A stretch of DNA of 56,651 bases from JAWOJB01 sp046484325 (GCA_046484325.1 JAWOJB010000055.1:1-56651); one strand, 5' to 3'; shown: positions 1 to 8,689, numbered from the stretch's first letter. Made by a program: numbers and translations. The notes: generated from the sequence alone by a model not told the origin.

Positions 1-987
1 ATTCTGTTCGGGATAATATTTAAATCCGGTCAGCATTAACTCTTTGCCAAGGTCAATCACCAGGTCAGCCGGAAGCAAGGTTTCCCTGCCATGGCGCCAG
101 GCTGTTGCCACGTTTCCATCCAGAATCCGGTATGCATTTTCTTCTTCCGTTCCGATAATTTTCCAGTCTTTCCGCGGAAGTCCGAATTCTTCAAATGCCG
201 GAGCACTGCTTTTACCCGATGGCGGTTCAACCGAAATGGCGCTTATCTTGATTAAGCCTTCGGTTTGAAAAGGGCCGTCATACAAGATCGAATTTTTGCC
301 GGCTTCAGAACCGTCGGGCGAATAATAAATTTCTGATTCGGGATCCGCCGGTATAATCCTGATTTCACCTGTCTGATTTCTGATGATGGTGGGTGGTGTC
401 AGGATTTGGGGAGCATTGTATATGCCAACATTTGAAATCACCGGGCATGCTTTTGAATCTGTAATATTGAAGCGGAGCTTTGTTGCCGTAACCGCGGGAA
501 AACGCAGAATGCGTTTATATCCGATGGTTGTTGCCTTTGCCAGCTCCTGCCAGTTCCCGTTGACCTCCGCTTCTATTGTAAAAGATTTAACACGTTGACC
601 AAGCCGTATATATTCCTGCACAAGAAAACGGTTGAAGGTGACCGGTACCCTGAAATAGATTGTCAGGGCAGCTGTTTTCACATCATCGCCGGTTGTCCAG
701 AAGGTATCATTTTTCCCGTCGATTGCATTTGATGGTCCGAATTTCATTCTGTTTTCCCGGGTATCTGAGGCTTCTGCCTCTGCATTAAGCACCAGGTTTT
801 CAGCAAATGCATCTTTAACTGCGGCAGCTAAATCGAGGGCAGCCTTTTCGTCGTTCGGATGGATCAGACCATTTGGCATAATGGGGAAGTTGAGCAGGAA
901 GGTTCCGTTTCGCCCTACAGAATTGTAATAAGTATCCATCAGCTGAGGCAGGGTTTTCACTTTCGTATCCTCCCCGGGATGGTAAAA
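1..987 (-). CDS. GH29 alpha-L-fucosidase, C-terminal part (partial at both ends, foreign to the rest)
   Basis: Reading the minus strand from about 987 down to 1 gives one open frame with no stop. It begins FYHPGEDTKV and continues through YYNSVGRNGTFLLNFPI and NGLIHPNDE, the end of the catalytic domain of GH29 alpha-L-fucosidases. After it comes a discoidin-like (F5/8 type C) region around FGPSNAIDGKNDTFWTTGDD and a second such stretch near the window edge (AYRILDGNVATAWRHG). The family removes terminal L-fucose from glycans and is usually exported in Bacteroidota. Composition is clearly AT-richer than the rest of the window. The gene is cut at the window start and again near 988, where actinobacterial sequence begins in mid-domain. 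GH29 is confident; the Bacteroidota origin is inferred from sequence style and composition. Confidence 0.85.
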
Positions 988-991
988 CACA
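986..991. other. Probable chimeric junction (left)
   Basis: On the minus strand the fucosidase reads cleanly back to about 985-987. On the plus strand the dehydratase reads cleanly from 991, the codon of its PLP lysine. Two unrelated protein domains on opposite strands meet within about five bases, with an abrupt change of base composition. No insertion sequence, integrase or repeat is visible at the boundary. This is what an assembly or ligation chimera looks like; a real recombination event is the less likely alternative. Confidence 0.75.
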
Positions 992-1776
992 AACCGCGGG
1001 GGGCCTTCAACCGGGTGCTCGGCGAGGCGGCTCCGCCTTCCGGGATCGTGGCCGCCTCGGGTGGCAATCACGGACTGGCCGTCGCCTACGTCGGTCGCGA
1101 GCTGGGGATCCCGGTCACGGTGTTCGTACCGGAGGTGACGCCCCAGGTCAAGCGGCGCCGGATCGCCGAGCAGGGGGCGGATGTGGTGGTGGCCGGAGCC
1201 ATCTACGACGAGGCGCTCGCCGTCTCACGGCACCACCTCGCGGAGACGGGTGGGCTCGAGGTACACGCCTACGACCACCCGCTGACGGTGGCCGGTCAGG
1301 GCACCATGGCGCGAGAGCTCGACGAACAGGCCCCGGATCTCGATGCAGTGCTCGTCGCCGTGGGTGGTGGCGGCCTGATCGGGGGTGTTGCGGCGTGGTT
1401 CGAGGGTCGTGCCCGGGTCGTCTCGGTCGAACCCCGGTCGATCCCGGCGATGGCGCGGGCGCTCGAGGCGGGAGCGCCGGTCGAGGTGGACGTGTCGGGT
1501 CTGGCCGCCGACTCCCTGGGGGCGCGCCGGATCGGTGACGTCCCGTTTGCCATAGCCTCGCGATTCGTCGACGAGGCGGTGCTCGTCTCGGACGACGACA
1601 TTCGCGCGGCCCAGCGATGGCTGTGGGACCAGGTCCGCATCGTCGCGGAGCCGGGAGGCGCCACCGCCTTCGCCGCGCTGCTGTCCGGTGCCTACCGGGG
1701 CCCGGCACGTGAGCGGCTGGCGGTCGTGGTGTGCGGGGCGAACACGGATCCGGCCACGGTCACCGCTCACGGGTGA
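991..1776 (+). CDS. Threonine/serine dehydratase-like PLP enzyme, 5'-truncated
   Basis: Fold-type II PLP enzyme of the threonine/serine dehydratase group, which deaminates hydroxy amino acids to keto acids. The native sequence starts at KPRGAFNRVL, where the lysine is the expected Schiff-base residue of the family motif S-F-K-x-R-G-A. It continues with the substrate loop ASGGNHG and the phosphate-binding glycine run VAVGGGGLIGG. About 45-55 N-terminal residues are missing because the foreign fucosidase segment replaces them. The open frame extends upstream to 859, but that part (MDQTIWHNGE...) is antisense to the fucosidase and is not real protein. The stop overlaps the convergent gene that ends at 1760. 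Exact substrate is unknown. Confidence 0.8.
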   Translation, partial: KPRGAFNRVLGEAAPPSGIVAASGGNHGLAVAYVGRELGIPVTVFVPEVTPQVKRRRIAEQGADVVVAGAIYDEALAVSRHHLAETGGLEVHAYDHPLTVAGQGTMARELDEQAPDLDAVLVAVGGGGLIGGVAAWFEGRARVVSVEPRSIPAMARALEAGAPVEVDVSGLAADSLGARRIGDVPFAIASRFVDEAVLVSDDDIRAAQRWLWDQVRIVAEPGGATAFAALLSGAYRGPARERLAVVVCGANTDPATVTAHG

Positions 1777-2131
1777 GATTGCGCGCCAGCATCGGGTCGG
1801 TGGGGGCGAGCAGGAGGGCGGCGTCGTCATGGCACATCCAGAGGTCCGGCGTCACCCGCCACCAGACGTGGGAGGCGAAGGCAGCCAGGTGGCGGCGGCC
1901 CGACCCGGCAGGAGCCCGGTAGACGAGCACCCGGTCGGAGGGTGCCGAGACGGCCGGCACCTCACCGACCAAGTCGAAGCTCCCGAACGCGGCGGCCATG
2001 CCCTCGTCGGGGGTGAGCCGACGGCCTTTCCCGAACCACTCGACTGCGCCGCAGGTCGGGCACGCCACCACCTCGACCGTTCCCGCCCGGAGCGGCCGGT
2101 GGGTGCACGAGGAGTCCTGGGTCCACTGCAT
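1760..2131 (-). CDS. Hypothetical protein with a CPTC motif
   Basis: A 123-residue protein I do not recognise. Near the N-terminus it has a single cysteine (SSCTHRPL) followed by VEVVACPTCGAVEW, which could form a small zinc-ribbon-like site. The rest is a mixed hydrophobic domain with VWWRVTPDLWMCHDDAALLL near the end. I chose the ATG at 2131 because residues upstream in the same frame are arginine-rich shadow sequence. It is convergent with the dehydratase (17-base overlap) and lies downstream of the universal stress protein gene on the same strand. Coding status is likely from the non-random composition, but no function can be assigned. Confidence 0.55.
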   Translation of the reverse strand: MQWTQDSSCTHRPLRAGTVEVVACPTCGAVEWFGKGRRLTPDEGMAAAFGSFDLVGEVPAVSAPSDRVLVYRAPAGSGRRHLAAFASHVWWRVTPDLWMCHDDAALLLAPTDPMLARNLTRER

Positions 2132-2172
2132 GGTCCCACCATGGCGGACACCTGTGACAGAAAGCCGGGGTG

Positions 2173-2673
2173 CTACTCGGCCTCGTCGGCGGGTTCCTCG
2201 GCTCGGGCGCCGGGTATCAGCACGAGGGGAACGAGCGTCCGCTCCATGACCCGGGCCGAGACGCTGGCCCACGCCTCCTCACCGAACAGGCGCTTGGTGG
2301 CACCCATGACGATGAGATCCGCCCCCGAGGCCCGGGCCTGGGAGACGATCGCCTCGGCGGGATCGTAGCCCTCGACGAAGGCCACCGCAGGCACCCTCCC
2401 GGAGGCCCGTAGGGCGGCGACGATGGGTTCGACCACCCGGCGGCCCCGCTCCTCGAGGTAGCCGAGCGCCATCATCTGGGCGGTGTCCGTCTCCCATCCG
2501 CGGTCGTCGAGGAACGAACGGCGCTCCTCCTCATCCATCGTCTGGAGGAAGGTCCTCGGCACCTCGATCACCGTCATCACCGTCACCACTCCCTCGGCAC
2601 CGAGCAGGCGGTCGCAGAGGTCGACGACCGGAGCCGGCCTCAGCACGCCGGTGGTGGCGACGAGCAGGTGCAC
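2173..2673 (-). CDS. Universal stress protein family protein
   Basis: A protein of about 166 residues with the UspA-like fold pattern. It starts with a beta strand (VHLLVATTGV), then a long central region, and ends in ADLIVMGATKRLFGEEAWAS and VMERTLVPLVLIP. That ending matches the C-terminal ATP-binding region of universal stress proteins (G-x2-x-G...S). The GTG at 2673 is chosen because the conserved first strand begins there; the frame stays open to 2802 but that part is not Usp-like and would overlap the divergent flavin reductase gene. Usp proteins are cytoplasmic nucleotide-binding stress proteins; the specific role here is unknown. Confidence 0.72.
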   Translation of the reverse strand: MHLLVATTGVLRPAPVVDLCDRLLGAEGVVTVMTVIEVPRTFLQTMDEEERRSFLDDRGWETDTAQMMALGYLEERGRRVVEPIVAALRASGRVPAVAFVEGYDPAEAIVSQARASGADLIVMGATKRLFGEEAWASVSARVMERTLVPLVLIPGARAEEPADEAE

Positions 2674-2738
2674 GTCCGGCAGGTTAGGACCGGATCGGTA
2701 TCGAATGCCTGTCGGTACCCTGCCGGGCGACCGAGGAG

Positions 2739-3251
2739 GTGGGCGTGGCCCGACCCGACGACGAGACGCTGAACAAGGTGACGTGGAAGATCCCCAATGC
2801 ACTGGCCCTGGTCGGCTCGCGCCACGGCGACCAGTGGAACGCCATGACGACGTCGTGGATCACCCAGGTTTCGATGGACCCGGTGCTCGTCGCCGTGGCG
2901 GTCGACAACAAGGCGCTGACCCACCGTCTCATCGGTGAGGGGGGCGGTTTCACGGTCAACCTGTGGTCGGCTAACGACACCCGGGTCTTCGTCAAGTTCT
3001 CGAAGCCGGCGACGAGGGACGGAGACACGCTCAACGGCCGGCCGGTGCGGAGCGGCGTGACCGGGTCGCCGATCTTCGAGGAGGCGATCGCCTGGATGGA
3101 CTGCGAGGTCCGGCACGCCATCGACTTCGGCACCCACACGCTCTTCGTCGGCGAGGTCGTGGACGCCGGTATCAACGACGACGACGAGCGGGCCGCGGCC
3201 ATGAGCGACACGAGGATGAAATACGGTGGCGTGAAGCGCGGAGGGCACTGA
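2739..3251 (+). CDS. Flavin reductase-like FMN-binding protein
   Basis: 170 residues of the flavin reductase-like split-barrel family (HpaC/FlaRed type). It opens with the typical start WKIPNALALVGSRHGDQWNA and MTTSWITQVSMDP, followed by the FMN-contacting VAVAVDNKALTHRLI and VNLWSANDTR. The end HTLFVGEVVDAGIN is also typical. Members reduce FMN/FAD with NAD(P)H for partner oxygenases or act as flavoprotein domains. A GTG start at 2739 follows a GAGGAG sequence; GTG at 2745 is an alternative. It stands upstream of the SDR-cofG-cofH genes on the same strand with a gap of about 96 bases, so shared transcription is possible. The partner enzyme is not evident. Confidence 0.75.
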   Translation: MGVARPDDETLNKVTWKIPNALALVGSRHGDQWNAMTTSWITQVSMDPVLVAVAVDNKALTHRLIGEGGGFTVNLWSANDTRVFVKFSKPATRDGDTLNGRPVRSGVTGSPIFEEAIAWMDCEVRHAIDFGTHTLFVGEVVDAGINDDDERAAAMSDTRMKYGGVKRGGH

Positions 3252-3294
3252 GCCCTCCCGAGCGAACCGTGGGCCGGGGACCACGATCTGTGTG

Positions 3295-3323
3295 TTCCCC
3301 AGCCCTGGGTTGGTCCGTACAAT
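3295..3323 (+). promoter_or_regulatory. Weak candidate promoter before the SDR-cofG-cofH genes
   Basis: TACAAT at 3318-3323 is a good -10-like hexamer in an otherwise GC-rich gap. A poor -35 (TTCCCC, 3295-3300) lies 17 bases upstream. The ATG of the SDR follows at 3348. This is motif matching only. Confidence 0.25.
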
Positions 3324-3347
3324 CGCTGCCCCGAACCAGGAGTGTGC

Positions 3348-4124
3348 ATGGAGGTCCGAGTCGACGGCAGGGTGGCGCTGGTCACCGGTGCCAGCCGGGG
3401 GATCGGGCAGGCGACGGCGGTCGAGCTCGCCCGCAGCGGCGCGGCCGGCGTGGTCATCACCTCGCGCAAGCCCGAGAACGTCGAGGAGTCCATCCGCGAG
3501 ATCGTGGCGGCCGGGATCGCCCCCGACCTGATGCACGGCATTGCCGCCCGCGCCGACGACGATGCCGCCGCCGACCGGGCGGTGCGGGAGACGATCGAGC
3601 GGTTCGGCGCCTGCGACATCCTCGTGAACAACGCCGGCACCAACCCGTCGCCGGGTGCGCTGACCGAGGTGGACCTCGGCGCGGTGGACAAGACCTGGGC
3701 CGTGAACCAACGGGCGCCGCTCGTGTGGTCGCGTGAGGCCCACCGGCAGTGGATGGCCGAGCACGGCGGTGTGATCGTCAACGTGGCTTCGGTCGGGGGG
3801 ATCCGCCCGGCTCCGATCCTGGGCGCCTACAACATGTCCAAGGCCGCCCTCATCTACATGACGCATCAGCTCGCCTTCGAGCTCGCCCCGAAGGTCAGGG
3901 TCAACGCGGTCGCGCCGGGAATCGTCAAGACCAAGCTGGCCGAGCTGCTGTGGCGCAACGACGAGCCGTCGGCTGCCGCCACACATCCGCTCGGGCGGTT
4001 GGGCGAGCCCGAGGACGTGGCCTGGGCGATCACCTATCTGTGCTCGGATCAGGCCCGGTGGCTCACCGGGGTGATCCTCCCGGTCGACGGCGGGGTGACC
4101 GGCGCCTCCGGGTCGCTGGCCTGA
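3348..4124 (+). CDS. SDR-family oxidoreductase (FabG-like)
   Basis: Classical short-chain dehydrogenase/reductase of about 258 residues. The Rossmann motif is GASRGIG near residues 15-21, followed by the NNAGTNPS segment. The catalytic centre includes Ser in VNVASVGG and the Y-x3-K motif YNMSKAAL. The tail CSDQARWLTGVILPVDGG is typical of FabG-like enzymes. ATG 3348 is preferred over GTG 3342. It sits six bases before cofG, suggesting one transcript. Known SDRs of this type reduce ketones or oxidise alcohols with NAD(P)H; the substrate cannot be told from sequence. Confidence 0.85.
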   Translation: MEVRVDGRVALVTGASRGIGQATAVELARSGAAGVVITSRKPENVEESIREIVAAGIAPDLMHGIAARADDDAAADRAVRETIERFGACDILVNNAGTNPSPGALTEVDLGAVDKTWAVNQRAPLVWSREAHRQWMAEHGGVIVNVASVGGIRPAPILGAYNMSKAALIYMTHQLAFELAPKVRVNAVAPGIVKTKLAELLWRNDEPSAAATHPLGRLGEPEDVAWAITYLCSDQARWLTGVILPVDGGVTGASGSLA

Positions 4125-4130
4125 TCGCCC

Positions 4131-5273
4131 GTGGGTCACCCGGCACCCGACCCCGATCTGGCGCTGGCCTACCTGTCGGGCCGGGAGAACGCTGCGCCTC
4201 TCTTCCGCGAGGCCTCCCGGCTTCGGGACGAGGGCAAGGGCCGCATCATCACCTACAGCCGCAAAGTGTTCGTTCCCCTCACGACCCTCTGCCGTGACCG
4301 CTGCACCTACTGCACCTTCGCCAAGCCCCCGGGGGCGGGGGGCGTCTACCTGGAGCCGGGCGAGGTGATGGCGATCGCCGGAGCCGGGCAGACGCGGCGG
4401 TGCACCGAGGCCCTGTTCACGCTCGGGGACCGGCCGGAAGCCCGCTGGCCGCAGGCTCGGGAGTTCCTCGCCCGTCACGGCCACACCACGACCCTCGGGT
4501 ACGTCGCCGCCATGACCGAGCGGGTGATGCGGCAGTCCGACCTCTTCCCCCATGCCAACCCGGGAGTGATGGACGATCGGGAGGTGCTGGCGCTCCGGCC
4601 CTCGAACCCGTCGATGGGTCTGATGCTGGAGAACGTCTCGCCGCGGCTCATGGAACCCGGGATGCCCCACCATGGTTCACCCGACAAGGACCCCGCCGTC
4701 CGTCTCGCCACCATCGAGGCCGCCGGGAGGGCCCGGGTGCCGTTCACCTCCGGCATCCTGGTCGGCATCGGCGAGACGAACGACGAGATCATTGCCTCGT
4801 TGCTGACCCTGGCCGAGCTGCACCGGCGGTGGGGCCACCTCCAGGAGGTGATCGTCCAGAACTTCCGGGCCAAGGCCGACACGAGGATGCGGGGGCATGC
4901 CGAGCCGGTGCCCGCCTGGTTCGCCCGGGTGGTCGCAGTCGCCCGCTGGCTCCTCGGCCCGGAGATGAACGTCCAGGTCCCTCCCAACCTCACCGAGCGG
5001 TTCGAGCGGTATCTCGACGCCGGCATCAACGACTGGGGCGGGGTGTCGCCGATCACGATCGACTGGGTCAACCCGGAGGCGCCCTGGCCACACCTCGACG
5101 AGCTGCGCCGCCGAACCGAGGCTGCCGGGTTCCGTCTCATGCCCCGCCTCCCGGTCTATCCCGAGTTCATCGACGCCGGGTGGCTCGACCCGGGCGTGCT
5201 CGCCAAGGTCCGGTCGGCCGTCGACGGCGACGGGTACGCTCTCGCTCCTCAGCTGGAAGGTGTCTCCGGATGA
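4131..5273 (+). CDS. cofG: 7,8-didemethyl-8-hydroxy-5-deazariboflavin synthase subunit CofG
   Basis: Radical SAM protein of 380 residues. The iron-sulfur motif is CRDRCTYC (Cys 54, 58, 61; the C-x3-C-x2-C form), followed by TFAKPPGAGGVYL. Typical CofG features are EALFTLGDRPEARWP, the SMGLMLENVSPRL stretch, and the metal/substrate region VQVPPNLTE and DWGGVSPITIDWVNPE. With CofH it makes FO, the deazaflavin core of coenzyme F420, from tyrosine and a flavin-pathway pyrimidine. In many actinobacteria the two are fused as FbiC; here they are separate, with a four-base ATGA overlap at 5270-5273. The start is GTG 4131. Confidence 0.93.
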   Translation: MGHPAPDPDLALAYLSGRENAAPLFREASRLRDEGKGRIITYSRKVFVPLTTLCRDRCTYCTFAKPPGAGGVYLEPGEVMAIAGAGQTRRCTEALFTLGDRPEARWPQAREFLARHGHTTTLGYVAAMTERVMRQSDLFPHANPGVMDDREVLALRPSNPSMGLMLENVSPRLMEPGMPHHGSPDKDPAVRLATIEAAGRARVPFTSGILVGIGETNDEIIASLLTLAELHRRWGHLQEVIVQNFRAKADTRMRGHAEPVPAWFARVVAVARWLLGPEMNVQVPPNLTERFERYLDAGINDWGGVSPITIDWVNPEAPWPHLDELRRRTEAAGFRLMPRLPVYPEFIDAGWLDPGVLAKVRSAVDGDGYALAPQLEGVSG

Positions 5274-7129
5274 CCACCGTCACGTTCTGCCGGGTGCGCC
5301 CGGCCTCCCGGATCACGCCGTCCACCGCCGCCAGCCGGCGCCAGGAGGGGACGTCGGTCCTCGAATCGCCCTCGCTCACAGAAGCCGACGTGGTCGCCGC
5401 CCTCGCCGAGGGGATGCACCCCGTGTCGCTTGGGATCGGTGTGGTCGAACCCCTCGCCTGGGTCGTGGGCCCGGCGGAGGCGGTCGAGCTGGCGGACCGT
5501 GGTGTTCCCGGATGGCGGCTCGCCGTGGCCGACGAGGGATCCTGGGAGGAGACCCTCGACGCCCTGGCCCGGTCGGAGGCGAGGTACCTTCGCAGTCGCC
5601 GCTCGAAGGTCCGGCAGCTGGCTCGGAGGGTGGACCTCCCCGGGCTGGCGGTGCGGGTGTCGGTGTTCGTCGACAACGTCGACCAGGCTCTGGCGGCGGT
5701 CGAGGCGGGAGCGGGCGACCTCCTGCTCCGCGACTGGGACGTCGACCGGATCGGCCGTCTGCGCGACGCCCTGCCCGGACTCCTGGTCGAGCGGACCGGC
5801 CTCCCGCCGGGGGTCGGGATCGACGAGGCGAGGGAGGTCCTCCCTGCCGAGCTCTTCACGGTGTGGCTGGCCCGCGTCGACGGGGCGGGTGTCGCCCGAC
5901 CCGGCCACGGGTGGGCCCCGGGGGTCGACGCGCCGGTGCCGGTGCCCGGCTCGAGGCTCTCGGCCCGGTGGGTCGATCTCGCCTGGATCGACGGAGGTCC
6001 CCCTGAAGGGCTGGCCGGCGCCGGGGATCTGGCACCCGTGCTCGAACGGTCGCTGGAGGGGACCCCCCCGACCCGGGACGAGGTGGAGGCTCTCTTCTCG
6101 GCGCACGGGGATCAGGTGGACGCCGTGGCCTGGACCGCCGACCACCTGCGCCGGCGGGCGGTGGGCGACACCGTCACCTACGTCGTCAACCGGAACATCA
6201 ACTACACCAACCTCTGTTACTTCCGCTGTGGGTTCTGCGCCTTCTCGAAGGGGCCGCGGAGCCTCAACCTGCGCGGTGATCCCTACCTCATGGGCCTCCC
6301 CGAGATCGTCCGATGGGCCCGCGAGGCCGCCGAGCGGGGGGCAACCGAGGTGACCCTTCAGGGAGGCATCCATCCCGAGTTCACCGGCGAGTTCTACGTG
6401 GGGGTGGTCGAGGCGATCAAGGCCGAGCTTCCCGACCTCCACATCCACGGGTTCACGCCGCTCGAGGTGTGGCAGGGTGCCGCCACGCTCGGCGTCGGGG
6501 TCCGCGACTTCCTCATTCGCCTCCGCGACGCCGGGTTGGGGACGCTACCGGGCACCGCCGCCGAGATCCTGGACGACGAGGTCCGTCGGCACCTCTGCCC
6601 CGACAAGATCCGTACCTCCCAGTGGTCGGACGTGATGGTCACGGCGCATGAGCTCGGGTTGCGGGCAACCGCCACCATGATGTTCGGCCACATCGACCAT
6701 CCCCGGGCCTGGGCGAACCATCTCGAGGTGATCCGGCGGATCCAGCGCAGGACCGGGGGTTTCACCGAGTTCGTGCCACTCCCCTTCGTGCACATGGGCT
6801 CGCCCATCTTCTTGCGGGGGCGGGCCCGGCCCGGTCCCACCTGGGACGAGGTGGTCCTCGTCCATGCGGTGGCCAGGGTCGCCTTCGACGGGCTCATCCC
6901 CAACATCCAGGCCTCCTGGGTGAAGCTCGGCCTCGACGGCGGTGCCCGCCTGCTCGACGCCGGGTGCAACGACCTGGGCGGCACGCTCATGGGCGAGATC
7001 ATCACCCGCGCAGCCGGGGCGTCCCACGGCCAGGAGGTCACCCCGGCCGAGTTCGAGTCGGCCATCGGCCGGACGGGCCGTCTCGCCGCCCGCCGGACGA
7101 CGCTCTACGAGATCCTCCAGCCGACCTGA
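5270..7129 (+). CDS. cofH: FO synthase subunit CofH with a large N-terminal extension
   Basis: A 619-residue protein whose C-terminal ~355 residues are a canonical CofH. They include the radical SAM motif CYFRCGFC (Cys 316, 320, 323), EVTLQGGIHPEF, LIRLRDAGLGTLPGTAAEI, FVPLPFVHMGSP and NDLGGTLMGE. Usual CofH proteins are about 350-400 residues. Residues 1 to ~260 are an extra region I do not recognise. It has no cysteine cluster, so it is not a CofG copy. It contains alternating strand/helix stretches such as VRVSVFVDNVDQALAAVEAG and LLLRDWDVDRIGRLRDAL that recall a TIM-barrel half. The ATG overlaps the cofG stop, which supports this start and hence the extension. CofH couples tyrosine to the pyrimidine precursor of FO. 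Confidence 0.9.
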   Translation: MTTVTFCRVRPASRITPSTAASRRQEGTSVLESPSLTEADVVAALAEGMHPVSLGIGVVEPLAWVVGPAEAVELADRGVPGWRLAVADEGSWEETLDALARSEARYLRSRRSKVRQLARRVDLPGLAVRVSVFVDNVDQALAAVEAGAGDLLLRDWDVDRIGRLRDALPGLLVERTGLPPGVGIDEAREVLPAELFTVWLARVDGAGVARPGHGWAPGVDAPVPVPGSRLSARWVDLAWIDGGPPEGLAGAGDLAPVLERSLEGTPPTRDEVEALFSAHGDQVDAVAWTADHLRRRAVGDTVTYVVNRNINYTNLCYFRCGFCAFSKGPRSLNLRGDPYLMGLPEIVRWAREAAERGATEVTLQGGIHPEFTGEFYVGVVEAIKAELPDLHIHGFTPLEVWQGAATLGVGVRDFLIRLRDAGLGTLPGTAAEILDDEVRRHLCPDKIRTSQWSDVMVTAHELGLRATATMMFGHIDHPRAWANHLEVIRRIQRRTGGFTEFVPLPFVHMGSPIFLRGRARPGPTWDEVVLVHAVARVAFDGLIPNIQASWVKLGLDGGARLLDAGCNDLGGTLMGEIITRAAGASHGQEVTPAEFESAIGRTGRLAARRTTLYEILQPT

Positions 7130-7144
7130 ACCGGTGCACGCCCG

Positions 7145-8350
7145 TCAGATCGCGCGCTCGAGCGGGTAGCCGGGGCGGCCGCGGGCGAGCCAGTCCTCGA
7201 AGGCGGCCTCGGTCCCGACGTCGTGACCGGCTCCCTGGGACATCACGTACCGGTGGTGGAGCAGGTCGCAGTAGGCCTGGACCGGGTCGACCAGTCCGAC
7301 CACCTCCGACAGCCTCTGAAGCCACGGTTCGAAGATGTCCACCCGCCACCGCACGGCCGCCACGTGCTTGCCCGTTGCGGTCTCCCCTCCCAGGGCTGCC
7401 TGGTGATACTGGAGGTCGGCCAGGATATGGCGGGCCTGGTGTCCGAGCACGTCGAGCCCCGTGAGCTCCTTCAGCCGGTTGACGTGGAAGTTGCGACCGC
7501 CGACCCGCGGCTGGACCCGGAGCCGGGAGGCCTCGGAGCCGGCGGGCACGAGGTCGACCTCCGTCACCTCGAAACCCAGCTCGTTGAGGCGGTCGACGGC
7601 CTCCTGGATGCGATAACGCTCGTCGGCTCTGACGACGACGTCGCGATTGAGCTCGTCCCAGAGGTTGCGGTACCGACCGGCGATGTCGATGCCCAGCTCG
7701 AGGTCGGCCGCGTCGACGTCGTGGCCCGCCCGGGCGGCGATGTCGGCCATCCCGCCGGCCACGTTCTCGATCATGATCTCGAGGTCCTCCTCGCGCTGAC
7801 CGGTGCTGAGCGCGCCATCCTCGACCACGAACGCCGTCTCGGCGTCGACCATGATCGTCTCGATCGCCTCGGCGTCGTAACGGTACAGCACGTTCGACAG
7901 CGAGCAATCGCCCCAGAAGCATCCGGCGAGGTGTAGCTCGACGAGGAGACCGGCGAAAGCATCCAGCATCTGGGACCGGCGGGCCCCGAACCCAGAGCCT
8001 TCGACCAGTTCCCGATACGAGAAGGAGAACTGCTCGTACTCGGTGATGAGGGCCGCCGACAGCTCCTCGTGGGGGTCGGTCGAGCGGTCGGTTACCAGCC
8101 CCACCGGGCTCACGGCCGGGGCCCCCTTCGACTCCAGGGAGCGGAGGACGGTGTAGTCACGCCGGGCGGCCCGCTCCGGGAGCTCTTTGATGGCGTAGAT
8201 GCTGCCCGGGTACTGCAGGAACCGCACCTCGTGGCGGGAGATCCCCTTCGGTAGCCAGATCAGGCGGGGGTCCTGCCATCCGACGAGGGACGTCTCCCAG
8301 GGCAGGTCGAGGAAGTCGGGGTGGCCGGCGCGGATGCTGAACTCGGGCAT
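7145..8350 (-). CDS. DUF4032 / lipopolysaccharide kinase-like protein
   Basis: 401 residues of the actinobacterial DUF4032 family, whose N-terminal part resembles Kdo/WaaP-type kinases. Visible kinase-like features are IYAIKELPERAARRDY (the lysine corresponds to the ATP-binding lysine), LITEYEQFSFSYREL, the catalytic-loop-like CFWGDCSLSNVLYR, and VDAETAFVV in the position of the metal-binding DFG. The C-terminal half (WRVDIFEPWLQRL) is the DUF4032 domain. The ATG at 8350 begins MPEFSIRAGHPDFLDLPW, where family similarity starts. It is divergent from the DUF971 gene with only 27 bases between. Substrate unknown. Confidence 0.75.
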   Translation of the reverse strand: MPEFSIRAGHPDFLDLPWETSLVGWQDPRLIWLPKGISRHEVRFLQYPGSIYAIKELPERAARRDYTVLRSLESKGAPAVSPVGLVTDRSTDPHEELSAALITEYEQFSFSYRELVEGSGFGARRSQMLDAFAGLLVELHLAGCFWGDCSLSNVLYRYDAEAIETIMVDAETAFVVEDGALSTGQREEDLEIMIENVAGGMADIAARAGHDVDAADLELGIDIAGRYRNLWDELNRDVVVRADERYRIQEAVDRLNELGFEVTEVDLVPAGSEASRLRVQPRVGGRNFHVNRLKELTGLDVLGHQARHILADLQYHQAALGGETATGKHVAAVRWRVDIFEPWLQRLSEVVGLVDPVQAYCDLLHHRYVMSQGAGHDVGTEAAFEDWLARGRPGYPLERAI

Positions 8351-8377
8351 CGTCGCCGGCAGGGTACCGTTGGGCTC

Positions 8378-8689
8378 GTGGACGGCCCGGAGCGCATCGA
8401 GGTGGCCGGGGGTCGGGTCGTGCGGCTCCAGTGGCCCGACGGCCTCGACCAGGAGATCCCGGTCGGCCTGCTGCGGAAGGCCTGCGCCTGCGCCGACTGC
8501 CGGGAGGTCCATGGAGCGGGCCGGATTCGGCTCCAGGTGGTGGATCCGACACCACCGACTATCGACGATGCTCGCCTGGTGGGCGGGTACGGCATCAACT
8601 TCGTGTTCGGCCCCGACGGGCATCGCACCGGTATCTTCACCTGGCGCCAGCTCCGGGAGTTGCAGGAGGATCGGCGCGGCACGGCGTGA
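8378..8689 (+). CDS. DUF971 domain protein
   Basis: A protein of about 103 residues of the DUF971 family, also found as the N-terminal domain of gamma-butyrobetaine hydroxylase-like proteins. Recognisable pieces are RLQWPDGLDQEIPVGLLRKA, the cysteine pair CACADC, VGGYGINFVFGPDGHRTGIF and the ending TWRQLREL. The cysteines probably bind a metal. The GTG at 8378 is chosen; the frame stays open upstream but overlaps the divergent DUF4032 gene. The biochemical role of stand-alone DUF971 proteins is not firmly established; iron-sulfur related roles have been suggested for relatives. Confidence 0.72.
   Translation: MDGPERIEVAGGRVVRLQWPDGLDQEIPVGLLRKACACADCREVHGAGRIRLQVVDPTPPTIDDARLVGGYGINFVFGPDGHRTGIFTWRQLRELQEDRRGTA

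Noticed and set aside
859..990. Upstream extension of the dehydratase frame
   Set aside because: This part is antisense to the fucosidase and unrelated to any dehydratase N-terminus; it is open only by chance across the chimeric junction.
4400..5269. 5' extension of the cofH frame through cofG
   Set aside because: That part is an out-of-frame reading of cofG; the ATG at 5270 with ATGA overlap is the proper start.
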